The position numbers and the translations under genes were made by a program. Below the pieces are notes generated by a model. That model searched no databases, was not told the DNA's origin, and saw nothing but the letters and a program-made list of their open reading frames with translations. From Clostridiales bacterium (GTDB lineage: Bacteria > Bacillota > Clostridia > Oscillospirales > Oscillospiraceae), in contig JAJBTD010000046.1 of the NCBI GenBank assembly GCA_020861055.1, positions 1-39,913 on the forward strand: a stretch of 39,913 bases of DNA, in the 5' to 3' direction. Shown piece after piece: positions 16,274-24,136 of the stretch. Numbering within the stretch: the first letter of the stretch is position 1; every line of letters begins with the position of its first letter.

Positions 16274-17938
16274 TCAGCTTCTTCTCAATTTGCCCAGCTT
16301 TTGGTCCTCCGCCGCCTGGGCCTTCATGACGTTGTGCTGCTTCTTCCCTGTGGCGGTATAGGGCAGCTTGTCCACAATGCGATAGTACCGGGGCTTTTTG
16401 TAGGCGGAGAGCATCTCGCTCTCTGCGGCGAACTCCACCAGGTCCCGGACGGTGAGCTTCGGGTCGGAGGCCTTGACGTAGGCCACCACCGCCTGGCCCC
16501 GGACGGGGTCGGGTACTGCCGTGACCACGGTGTCCTCCACTCCAGGGCAGCCGCTGAACACCTCCTCCACCTGGGAGGGATAGATGTTCTCCCCGGAGGA
16601 GATGATCATGTCGTCCTTCCGGCCGCTGACGGTGACGAAGCAATCCTTGTCCCAGGTACCCAGGTCGCCGGTATACATCCAGCCCCGATAGAATTTTTCC
16701 CGCTCCATATCCGGGTTGTCGTAGTAGCTGTAGGTGCTCTTGGCCGGGGACCAGAGGATGATCTCTCCCACCGTCTCTCCGTCCTGGGGCACCGTGTCCT
16801 CCGGCTCCGCCCGTCCGTTTTCGCATAGCCGCACCACCCGCACCTCATCGTCGATGCAGCTCCGTCCCGCCGTTCCCGCGTGGTCCGGCAGGTCATAGGG
16901 GCGGAGGAAGGTGTTCCACAGCGTCTCGGTGGTACCGTAGCCGTTGAAGATATTGGGGGTCAGCGTTTTCAAATAGTGGATGCAGGCTTCCTTTTCAAAG
17001 GGCGCGCCCATGGTGACCAGGCCCTTTACATGGCTCAGGTCCACCGGGCTTTTCTCCTGGGTGCGGGCCAGCATCTCCAGAGAGGAGGGCGCCCCCATCA
17101 GGAAGGTGACCTTGTACCGCTCGGCCCACAGGAGGCTCTGCTTCGGCATAAACACCCGCATGGTCAGCACCGTCGCCCCCACATAGAAGGCCGGACAGGG
17201 GCCGCCCACATGGCAGCCGCCCCGATGGAACCAGGGGGTCATGTTCAGGCAGACATCGTAGGCGTTCAGGGGATAGTGCATAATGATGTCGTGGGCGGAG
17301 AGCACCTCGTTGATATCGTTCACCGGCGCGCATTTGGGCAGGGCCGTGGTGCCGGAGGTACACAGACGCAGCACCTCATCATAGATGTGGGGCCGCACCG
17401 TCATCACCGGGTCCGTCTCCGGCTGGCCGCTCAGGTAGTCCCGGTAGTCCACATGGCCGGGATGGGGCGTCTCATTTTTCAGATTGTCCGCCATAATGAA
17501 CCGGGCGGGCTTCCAGGAGGACAGCTCCTCCGCCTTTTCCACCGTCTTGCGCACCTCGGCAGAGTAGATCACCGCTTTGGGGCGGTTGTGCTCCAGCAGC
17601 AGGGCGATCTCCCCCGGCGACAGGTTGTAGTTGACAGGGTTAAGGATCGCCCCCACCTTCCGGGGGGCCACATAGCTCACCCCGAATTCCGGGCAGTTGA
17701 GCAGCACGCACATGACCACGTCGTTTTTTCCCACTCCGTCCGCCGCCAGCGCGTGGGCGAACCGGTTGGCCTCCCGGTTCAGCTCTTCATAGGTCCAGGT
17801 CCGCTGGGTCAGGGGGTCGATCATGGCCTCCTTGCCGCCATAGCGACGCACGTTGCGGAGAAAACCGTTGAGCCAGGTGTATTCATGCTCAAAGGTGTCG
17901 ATAAGCATCTCGTCATTGTAGGTTCGCTGCACAGACAT
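16274..17938 (-). CDS. Class I adenylate-forming acyl-CoA ligase
   Basis: AMP-binding ligase of 554 residues that would activate a carboxylic acid as acyl-AMP and pass it to CoA. Seen: P-loop CTSGTTALPKCAPVN (usually TSGTTGLPKG), NGYGTTETLW, YTGDLGTWD, GRKDDMIISSGENIYPSQVEE, and the C-terminal catalytic Lys in YTATGKKQHNV. The best general matches in pattern are fatty-acid, aryl-acid or carnitine-type ligases; the substrate cannot be read from sequence. I chose ATG 17938, with AGAAGGGA 7 nt upstream, over 18031, which lies in the promoter leader. It stands alone with a consensus promoter. Confidence 0.88.
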   Translation of the reverse strand: MSVQRTYNDEMLIDTFEHEYTWLNGFLRNVRRYGGKEAMIDPLTQRTWTYEELNREANRFAHALAADGVGKNDVVMCVLLNCPEFGVSYVAPRKVGAILNPVNYNLSPGEIALLLEHNRPKAVIYSAEVRKTVEKAEELSSWKPARFIMADNLKNETPHPGHVDYRDYLSGQPETDPVMTVRPHIYDEVLRLCTSGTTALPKCAPVNDINEVLSAHDIIMHYPLNAYDVCLNMTPWFHRGGCHVGGPCPAFYVGATVLTMRVFMPKQSLLWAERYKVTFLMGAPSSLEMLARTQEKSPVDLSHVKGLVTMGAPFEKEACIHYLKTLTPNIFNGYGTTETLWNTFLRPYDLPDHAGTAGRSCIDDEVRVVRLCENGRAEPEDTVPQDGETVGEIILWSPAKSTYSYYDNPDMEREKFYRGWMYTGDLGTWDKDCFVTVSGRKDDMIISSGENIYPSQVEEVFSGCPGVEDTVVTAVPDPVRGQAVVAYVKASDPKLTVRDLVEFAAESEMLSAYKKPRYYRIVDKLPYTATGKKQHNVMKAQAAEDQKLGKLRRS

Positions 17939-18019
17939 GGCTAATCCCTTCTTATTATATTCGTACTCATTTTCCCACAAAAGGTTTGCTTCCATTCTGA
18001 ATTTATGACGATAAGCGTA

Positions 18020-18047
18020 ATTATACGCCATTTCCGTCCGCTGTCAA
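18020..18047 (-). promoter_or_regulatory. Consensus sigma-A promoter of the acyl-CoA ligase
   Basis: Minus strand perfect TTGACA (18042-18047), 16-nt spacer, perfect TATAAT (18020-18025). The leader is about 75 nt. This is the only -35/-10 pair in the window with both hexamers perfect. Confidence 0.82.
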
Positions 18048-18152
18048 GAGGATTGCGGGGCGGCCTTTATATTTTGTCCTCCCCGTCATCTCGTTTTCAA
18101 AAACATACTATCACGTTTTTATGCCAATGTCAAGCAGTTCGCCGCAATGTGC

Positions 18153-18190
18153 AAAAAGCTCCTCAGAACCGGCAAGCGGCCCTGAGGAGC
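18153..18190 (-). terminator. Rho-independent terminator of the rubrerythrin-Dabb operon
   Basis: The stem GCTCCTCAG/CTGAGGAGC (9 bp; 18182-18190 with 18158-18166) encloses a GC-rich loop and is followed on the minus strand by TTTTTGC. It lies 18 nt past the Dabb stop. Confidence 0.85.
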
Positions 18191-18207
18191 ATACTGATAC
18201 AGTTGTC

Positions 18208-18498
18208 TTAGAGCAGAACGTCCACGGCTACGCTGGCGCAGGACGCCTCGCCCATGTACTTTTTTACCACCCCGGCGTGGTAGGGGTCGTTCTGGTACTC
18301 GTCCAGCACCTCCGGCCCGTCCAGCAGGACTTCCAGGATAATGTCATAGGAGCGGGGCGAGTGGAGAAAGTCCACGCCCACCGAGATGTCCCGGATGGTA
18401 GGGACCTTTCCTTTCATGGAGAGGATCAGCTCCTTCGCCCGGCTGACATTTTCCGGGCTGTTGTCTGTGAGCTTAAAGCAGACGACGTGCTTCATCAT
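18208..18498 (-). CDS. Dabb (stress-responsive alpha/beta-barrel) family protein
   Basis: A 96-residue dimeric ferredoxin-like-fold protein. Typical family pattern: MKHVVCFKLTDNSPENV at the start, a central helix AKELILSMKGKVPTI, DISVGVDF, SYDIILEVLLD, and the closing YQNDPYHAGVVKKYM. Functions across the family vary (heme degradation-like, polyketide cyclase, stress), so none is assigned. The ribosome site AAAGGAG lies upstream of a double ATG. It follows rubrerythrin by 23 nt and shares its terminator. Confidence 0.88.
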   Translation of the reverse strand: MMKHVVCFKLTDNSPENVSRAKELILSMKGKVPTIRDISVGVDFLHSPRSYDIILEVLLDGPEVLDEYQNDPYHAGVVKKYMGEASCASVAVDVLL

Positions 18499-18521
18499 GG
18501 CGATGCAGTCTCCTTTGCGGC

Positions 18522-19055
18522 TTAGTAGTTCTCCGCCCGGACCTCAAAATAGCTCTGGGGATGTCCGCAGACGGGGCAGATCTGGGGGGCCTTTTTGCCC
18601 ACCACCAGGTGGCCGCAGTTGCGGCACTCCCACATGGTCAGCTCGCCCTTTTCAAACACCTGCTGCATTTCCACATTGTGGAGCAGGGCCAGATAGCGCT
18701 CCTCATGGGTCTTTTCAATGGCGGCCACCATACGGAACTTGGCGGCCAGCTGCTTGAAGCCCTCCTCCTCTGCCACCTGGGCAAATTCGGCGTACATGGT
18801 CGTCCACTCATAGTTCTCGCCCTCGGCGGCGCTTTTCAGGTTCTCCGCCGTATTGCCGATGCCGCCCAGCTCCTTGAACCACATCTTTGCGTGCTCTTTC
18901 TCGTTGTCCGCCGTCTTCTGGAAAATGGCCGCCAGCTGTTCATAGCCCTCTTTCTTCGCCACGGAGGCGAAATAGGTGTACTTATTCCGGGCCTCGCTCT
19001 CGCCGGCAAAGGCGGTTTTCAGATTCTGCTCTGTTCTGCTGCCCTTTAATTCCAT
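18522..19055 (-). CDS. rbr: Rubrerythrin
   Basis: Non-heme di-iron peroxidase of anaerobes that reduces hydrogen peroxide using electrons from rubredoxin or NADH oxidoreductases. A four-helix ferritin-like domain carries the iron ligands (GESEARNKY, TADNEKEHAKM, and EKTHEERY). The C-terminal rubredoxin-like domain has CRNCGH and CPVCGH. 177 residues, the usual short form. AAGGAGG lies 9 nt before the ATG. It suggests a strict anaerobe that meets oxygen. Confidence 0.97.
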   Translation of the reverse strand: MELKGSRTEQNLKTAFAGESEARNKYTYFASVAKKEGYEQLAAIFQKTADNEKEHAKMWFKELGGIGNTAENLKSAAEGENYEWTTMYAEFAQVAEEEGFKQLAAKFRMVAAIEKTHEERYLALLHNVEMQQVFEKGELTMWECRNCGHLVVGKKAPQICPVCGHPQSYFEVRAENY

Positions 19056-19125
19056 AACGGTACCTCCTTAGCAGATGGTAAGAATGGTGGCGCCAATGTC
19101 GCATGGCACATCTGCTTCCGTCATC

Positions 19126-19154
19126 AGCTTATCACCTTTTCCCCTTTTTGTCAA
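19126..19154 (-). promoter_or_regulatory. Probable promoter of the rubrerythrin operon
   Basis: Minus strand perfect TTGACA (19149-19154), 17-nt spacer, TAAGCT (19126-19131) with a TGA extended -10. The -10 hexamer is poor, which may mean an activator or derepression is involved. Confidence 0.45.
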
Positions 19155-19186
19155 TGTCCCTGCTTATCTCCCGGCGCCAGGCCCGC

Positions 19187-20611
19187 TCACTCGCCCACGA
19201 TGCGCACGCCGTACACCGACCAGAAATAGTTGGTGCGGTAGTCGGACAGCGCCTCAGCGCTGACGTAGACGTTGGCGTCCGTGCCGTCCAGCAGCTGCTG
19301 CCCCACCCGGCAGGCGGAGGGGTCGTCGTTTTCCACCACGATGCGCTCCAGCGCGGTGCAGCCGTCAAAGGCCAGGTCGCCGATGGCGGTGATGTTCTCC
19401 TGAACAGTCAGCTCCACCAGCCCCGTCTCCCCGGCAAAGGCGGAGGAGGCGATGGCCGTCACCGGCAGTCCCTCCCATTGGGTGGGGACGGTCAGGCTGG
19501 CGCGGCTCCGTCCCGTCTCGGAGAGGCCGGTGACCGTGACCGTCTCCCCGTCCGTCTCGTAGAGGAAGCAGTCCGCATCGCTGTCGTCCCCCTCCGTCAG
19601 GGCGGCAGACGCCGCCGGGGGCTGTTCCGGAAGGTCGATGTCCGTGGGGCTGCTGTCTCCCAGCATGGCCTTGATATCCCGGATGAGCTGGCGGGTGTAT
19701 ACCGTCCTTCCGCTGGCATTCAGGTGGAAGTTGGTGTCATAGAACCACTCCGCCTCCAGGATGCAGTCGTTGGGGTCGCCTGCCAAGGGAATATTCAGCC
19801 GGCTTTGCAGCGCCTCCGCCCAGCCGTCCACGTCCGCCCCCTCCTCCACCGCCAGGGCGTTCATGGGGCAGAAGTGGTACCACACCGTCGCCCCCAGCTC
19901 TGCGGCAGCGGCGGCGTAGTCGTTCACCGCCTCCACAAATTCCTCCGTGGGGGTGTCGCTGTCGAAGCGGATGGGGGTGTTCTCGTCGTACAGGCCGGAC
20001 ATGACGTTCTGGGTACACAGGTCGGAGACCACGTCCCCGTACCCGTTGAAGGAGGCGTGGGTGTACACCCCCTCCGGCTCCGGGCCGGTCCCCGTGACCG
20101 TCCAGGCCAGCTTTTGGGCGGCGAAGGCGGGGAACGTCCCCGCCAGCTGTCCCCAGCGGTCGGCGTCCAGCCGGGCCAGCAGGTCAAAGGCCCCGTCCAG
20201 CCCCTGCCACAGAATGGCGGCGTCAAAGTAGTCGGAGAGGGTCTGCTCCTGCTGCTCCGGGATGAGGATGACGATGTCCCCCTCCCGCAGGCTCTCCTGG
20301 GACAGGTCCAGCATGACGGTGGTGCCCAGGGCGGCGTACATGCCGAAGTTGACCACGGTGTAGCCCGGAAGCTGCTCCTCCATCAGCGTGCTGTCCACCC
20401 CGAAGGCCACGGCGCTGCCCCCCACCAGGATAATGCGGGGCTGCTCCGTCTCCTCCTCCAAAAGGGCGCACTTGTCCTTCAGCTCCCCCAGGAAGGTCTC
20501 CTCATAGCAGCAGGGCAGGCCGAAGCCCCAGGCCAGCAGGGAGAGGGGGGCCAGGAGCAGCAGTATGATCGTGACCGCCACGATATTTCTCACTGTTTTT
20601 CTCTGTCTCAT
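19187..20611 (-). CDS. Membrane-anchored SGNH-like acyltransferase partner with C-terminal leucine-rich repeats
   Basis: About 474 residues. One N-terminal transmembrane helix (residues ~8-30) is followed by an SGNH-hydrolase-like domain. Its nucleophile block is ILVGGSAVAFG (Ser66), with GYTVVNFGMYAALGT and the late YDTNFHLNASG (Asp292, His296). A linker rich in Pro/Ala/acidic residues follows, then BspA-type leucine-rich repeats (LPVTAIASSAFAGETGLVELTV, ITAIGDLAFDGCTALERIVV). It probably moves or removes acetyl groups on a surface glycan outside the membrane. It starts 2 nt after the MBOAT stop, so it is translationally coupled. Start 20611 was chosen over 20671, which would run through MBOAT codons. 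Confidence 0.8.
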   Translation of the reverse strand: MRQRKTVRNIVAVTIILLLLAPLSLLAWGFGLPCCYEETFLGELKDKCALLEEETEQPRIILVGGSAVAFGVDSTLMEEQLPGYTVVNFGMYAALGTTVMLDLSQESLREGDIVILIPEQQEQTLSDYFDAAILWQGLDGAFDLLARLDADRWGQLAGTFPAFAAQKLAWTVTGTGPEPEGVYTHASFNGYGDVVSDLCTQNVMSGLYDENTPIRFDSDTPTEEFVEAVNDYAAAAAELGATVWYHFCPMNALAVEEGADVDGWAEALQSRLNIPLAGDPNDCILEAEWFYDTNFHLNASGRTVYTRQLIRDIKAMLGDSSPTDIDLPEQPPAASAALTEGDDSDADCFLYETDGETVTVTGLSETGRSRASLTVPTQWEGLPVTAIASSAFAGETGLVELTVQENITAIGDLAFDGCTALERIVVENDDPSACRVGQQLLDGTDANVYVSAEALSDYRTNYFWSVYGVRIVGE

Positions 20612-20613
20612 GG

Positions 20614-22056
20614 TCAAAACTGAAAGTAGATAAAGGCGTTTTCGCCGTTGGCGGCCAGCAGCGCCAGCCATGCCACGGCGACGGTACTCACCAGGAAGAA
20701 TATCCCCTGGGCGGCGGAGACGGCTCCCTCTGTGTCATTCGTCCCCCGGCTCCAGTCCGCCCGCTCCAGCAGGAGCAGACAGAGGACGGACAGCGCCGCC
20801 CGGAGGACGGTGTTCGCCGTCAGCTCCATCAGGGAGAGGGCGCTCTGCCATCCCGCGCTGTCCCAGCCGGAGGTCAGCCCCCGGAGCAGCAGCCCCGCCT
20901 CCTCCAGAGAGCCTGCCCGGAAAAAGAGCCAGGCAAAGGTCACCAGCAGGAAGGTGCGGCCCTGCCGGAGCAGGCCGGTGAGCCGGTTGTCCGGGAGGGT
21001 GGGCGCGCCCGCCCGCTGCCACAGCAGACCCGCCACCTGGCATATGCCCAGAAAGCCGCCCCAGACCACAAAGGTCCAGTCCGCCCCGTGCCACAGGCCG
21101 CTGACCAGAAAGACGATCAGAATATTGACGCACTGACGGGCCAGGCCCTTCCGGCTGCCCCCCAGAGGCTTATAGAGGTAGTCGGTGAACCAGCTGGTCA
21201 GGCTGATGTGCCACCGCCGCCAGAAGTCCCGGACAGATCTGGCGGAATAGGGGCGGCGGAAGTTGTCCATCAGCCGGATGCCCAGCATCCGGGCCGCCCC
21301 CTGGGCGATGTCGGAGTAGCCGGAGAAGTCGCAGTAGATCTGCACCGCAAAGGCGACGGTGGCCAATGCGATGGCCGGGCCGGCGGCCTCTCCGGGGACG
21401 GCGTACACGCTGTCCACCAGGGCGGAAAGCCCGTCCGCCACCACCAGCTTTTTGAAGTACCCCCGGCACAGCAGGCAGAGGCCCCAGTACAGATCGGAGG
21501 CCCGGAAGGTGTGCCGCGCCTTGAGCTGGGGGAGCAGATGGTCGGGCCGCTCGATGGGCCCCGCCACCAGCTGGGGGAAGAAGGAGACGAACAGGGCATA
21601 GTAGCCCAGGTCCGGCTCCGTCTTGATCTCCCCCCGGTACACGTCCAGCACATAGGACAGGGTCTGGAAAGTGTAGAAGGAGATGCCCACCGGCAGCACC
21701 AGGTCCACCGTCACGTCAAACCCCTCGCCCCCCAGCAGCCGGGCAACGCTCCCCGCCGTGTCCGTCAGGAACCCGGCGTATTTGAACACCCCCAGGCACC
21801 CCAGGCAGCACACCAGGGCCAGCGCCAGCCACAGCCTCCGTCCCCCGGCGCTGTTCGAGCGCTCGATGCCCTGGGCGGACAGCCAGGAGACGAGGGTCGT
21901 CCCCAGGAGCAGAAAGCCCGTCCACGGGTTCCACCAGAGGTAGAACAGATAGCTGGCCGCCAGCAGCAGCCACCGCCGGAACCGGTGGGGCAGCAGCCAG
22001 TAGAGGGCCAGCACCACCGGGAAGAATACCAGAAATTCCAGCGAATTAAAGTTCAT
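20614..22056 (-). CDS. MBOAT family O-acyltransferase (AlgI/DltB-like)
   Basis: A polytopic membrane protein of 480 residues that transfers acyl groups, usually acetyl, across the membrane toward a surface polymer. Seen: N-terminal SLEFLVFFPVVLALYWLLP, CLGVFKYAGF, PVGISFYTFQTLSYVLDVYRG, LVAGPIERPDHLLPQ, DFWRRWHISLTSWFTDYLY, and the catalytic His in SGLWHGADWTFVVWGG. These are signature AlgI-type motifs. It lies between a small membrane protein (11-nt overlap) and an SGNH protein (2-nt gap). MBOAT plus SGNH is the standard two-part O-acetylation unit for alginate, cellulose or peptidoglycan; the acceptor here is unknown. Confidence 0.93.
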   Translation of the reverse strand: MNFNSLEFLVFFPVVLALYWLLPHRFRRWLLLAASYLFYLWWNPWTGFLLLGTTLVSWLSAQGIERSNSAGGRRLWLALALVCCLGCLGVFKYAGFLTDTAGSVARLLGGEGFDVTVDLVLPVGISFYTFQTLSYVLDVYRGEIKTEPDLGYYALFVSFFPQLVAGPIERPDHLLPQLKARHTFRASDLYWGLCLLCRGYFKKLVVADGLSALVDSVYAVPGEAAGPAIALATVAFAVQIYCDFSGYSDIAQGAARMLGIRLMDNFRRPYSARSVRDFWRRWHISLTSWFTDYLYKPLGGSRKGLARQCVNILIVFLVSGLWHGADWTFVVWGGFLGICQVAGLLWQRAGAPTLPDNRLTGLLRQGRTFLLVTFAWLFFRAGSLEEAGLLLRGLTSGWDSAGWQSALSLMELTANTVLRAALSVLCLLLLERADWSRGTNDTEGAVSAAQGIFFLVSTVAVAWLALLAANGENAFIYFQF

Positions 22057-22297
22057 CCCGGCCTCCCCCTCCCGTCAGTGGCAGCAGGCTCAGTGCGGTG
22101 AGGGCCAGCAGGGGGAGCAGCAGCTCCTCCAGGGTGCCCCCCAGCACCAACCCGGCCAGCAGCATCGCCACGCCGCAGAGGGCGGTGAGCAGCGCCCACA
22201 GCCATTGGGGGCGGACACGAAGGCCGCTGAGGACGGCGCACACCACGCTCACCGCCAGCAGGGCCAGCAGCACCGGCTGGGACAGTAACAGGCTCAC
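22046..22297 (-). CDS. 83-residue membrane protein within the O-acylation cassette
   Basis: Almost wholly hydrophobic with about three membrane spans (LLSQPVLLALLAVSVVCAVL, WLWALLTALCGVAMLLAGLVLG, LLLPLLALTALSLLPL) and a short charged tail. The GTG start overlaps the upstream lipoprotein stop as GTGA, with a perfect AGGAGG 7 nt upstream, and its end overlaps MBOAT by 11 nt. The strong ribosome site and tight overlaps argue that it is real. It has no family I recognise. By position it could be a small partner of the acyltransferase, in the way DltX accompanies DltB; that is inference. Confidence 0.72.
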   Translation of the reverse strand: MSLLLSQPVLLALLAVSVVCAVLSGLRVRPQWLWALLTALCGVAMLLAGLVLGGTLEELLLPLLALTALSLLPLTGGGGRDEL

Positions 22298-24093
22298 TCC
22301 GCTTCCTCCTTTGCCAGCTGCTCCTTCAGCTCCGAGATGATCTGCTCCGTGCGAATGGCCACCCCCTCGGTGGAGAGGTGGTTGTCCGTCCCGTAGAGAT
22401 ACCGCCCCGGCCAGAGAGATTCCTCGATGTCGGAGAGCACCGGGACGATCAGGTTTTCCCAGAACCAGGCGTCCAGCTCCGCCCTGGCCTCCTCCGTGCT
22501 GTCCTCCGAGATGGCCAGACTGTTCCGGGGGGCGTAGGTGAAATACACCCGGACACCCCTGTCCAGAAAACGCTGATACATCTCGTTTAAGGGCTGGATG
22601 AACTGGGCCACCGGGAAGGATCTCACGGTGTAGTCCACCGCCAGGCCGTAGACCGGCTCGTCGGAGTCGGCGTTGGGGCGGTAGAGGATGTAGTCCCCGT
22701 ACTCGTTGTAGCTGGGCTCGTCCACCGGGTTGCCGTCCTCGTCGTAGTCCGAGGCGGAGCGGGCGTAGCTCCCCGCCTCCATCCCCTCCCGCCCGGCGAG
22801 GAAGGAGGAGAGGGCGCTGAACGTCCCCCCTACCTCCCGGAGATCCAGCCGGGCCAGCAGGTCGTAGTTGGACTCGATCAGTTTGAAAAAGGTGTCGTCC
22901 ATCCGGCTGGTGGTGCAGAACTGCCGCTGGGCGGCGTCAAACTCCGGGGAGTGGATGAGGATGTCCCCCTCCCCCATGCAGTCCAAAATCAGCAGGAATT
23001 GGGGGTAGGCGTTGGTGTAGGCGAACACCCCCATGTTCACCACCTCATAGCCCTCAAACGCCTGGTCGATGGCGGCGCTGTCGTAGCCGAACCGGGTGGA
23101 GGAGCCGGAGAACAGGACGATTTTCTGACAGTCGCTCAGGGTGAGCAGCCGGTCAAACTTGTCGGTAAAGGTGTCGTAATAGGTGCCGCTGTACACCGGG
23201 TCCTCCACGGCGTTCAGGTGGACGGTCCGGAGATCGTCGCAGTCCTGGAAGCTGTAGTCGTTGAGGGTGATGATATTGTCCGAGAGGTAGAGGGTGGTCA
23301 GAGCACAGCCCCGGAAGGCCCCGCTCTCCAGCGTCCGGACGGTGTTGGGGAGGATCACCGTATCGCACGCCGCCTCCGCAAAGGCCCCCTCCCCGATGTA
23401 ACGGACGGGCAGGCCGTCCAGCTCGGCGGGGATGGAGATGACGCTGTCCGTGCCGGAGTAGCCGGTGATTTTCACCCCGTCTCCCGCCTCCTCCCAAGTG
23501 AAGCAGCGCTCGTCCGTCCATTTGCTCAACTGGGCGTAGAGGGTCAGTCCCTCCGCCGGGTCTGCCCGGCTCCCCAGGCCCACCGCCGTTCCGGAGCCGT
23601 CCGCCTGGGTGTTCCAGCCGATGAGGGTGTACCCCTCCCGTTCAAACAGCTCTACTCCGGTGGAGGTGTTCCAGCGGAGGTGGGTAGTGGCCGTGACCAC
23701 CTCTACCGGCTGGGAGGCGTCGCCCCCGTCCAGGCGCTCACCCCCGTTGGCGTCGTAGTACACGATCTCCCCCTCCTGCTCCAGATAGAGAGATACCGTC
23801 GTGGAGTAGCGGACGCTGTGGAGGGTCAGGGTGACGGTGCGGCCCGACTGGTCGATCTCCGCATCCTCATAGTCCGTACCGGCGAGGGTGTAGCCGTCCG
23901 CCAGGGTCAGGGTAAAGACGGCGTCCTCTCCCCTGAGGGGGGTGGCGGTGTAGCTCTCCGCCGTGTATCCCTCCCCCTCCTCCAGCACCACCGGGCAGGT
24001 CAGGGCCGCCTGGGCCGCTGTGCCGGAGGCGCAGGAGGTGAGCGCAAAAACACAGGCCAGGAAAAGGGGCAGCAGCGTTCTCCCTCTTTTCAT
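22294..24093 (-). CDS. Lipoprotein with InlB-type repeat, leucine-rich repeats and SGNH-like domain
   Basis: 599 residues. The signal peptide ends in lipobox LTSC (Cys21), so the protein is anchored on the outer face. In order: beta-rich segment; an InlB B-repeat/Flg_new-like module (VYYDANGG ... GYTLIGWNTQADGSG, about residues 110-190); BspA-type leucine-rich repeats (LPVRYIGEGAFAEAACDTVILP, RTLESGAFRGCALTTLYL); then an SGNH-like domain with LFSGSSTRFGYDS (Ser331/332) and a late GTDNHLSTEG Asp/His block. The domain order is the reverse of that in the gene at 19187. GGAGG lies 9 nt before the ATG. It heads the cassette, 43 nt after rhaB. Confidence 0.8.
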   Translation of the reverse strand: MKRGRTLLPLFLACVFALTSCASGTAAQAALTCPVVLEEGEGYTAESYTATPLRGEDAVFTLTLADGYTLAGTDYEDAEIDQSGRTVTLTLHSVRYSTTVSLYLEQEGEIVYYDANGGERLDGGDASQPVEVVTATTHLRWNTSTGVELFEREGYTLIGWNTQADGSGTAVGLGSRADPAEGLTLYAQLSKWTDERCFTWEEAGDGVKITGYSGTDSVISIPAELDGLPVRYIGEGAFAEAACDTVILPNTVRTLESGAFRGCALTTLYLSDNIITLNDYSFQDCDDLRTVHLNAVEDPVYSGTYYDTFTDKFDRLLTLSDCQKIVLFSGSSTRFGYDSAAIDQAFEGYEVVNMGVFAYTNAYPQFLLILDCMGEGDILIHSPEFDAAQRQFCTTSRMDDTFFKLIESNYDLLARLDLREVGGTFSALSSFLAGREGMEAGSYARSASDYDEDGNPVDEPSYNEYGDYILYRPNADSDEPVYGLAVDYTVRSFPVAQFIQPLNEMYQRFLDRGVRVYFTYAPRNSLAISEDSTEEARAELDAWFWENLIVPVLSDIEESLWPGRYLYGTDNHLSTEGVAIRTEQIISELKEQLAKEEAE

Positions 24094-24136
24094 GGCCTGT
24101 GTCCTCCGTTCCGAATCGTGACCGGCTATGCCCCGG

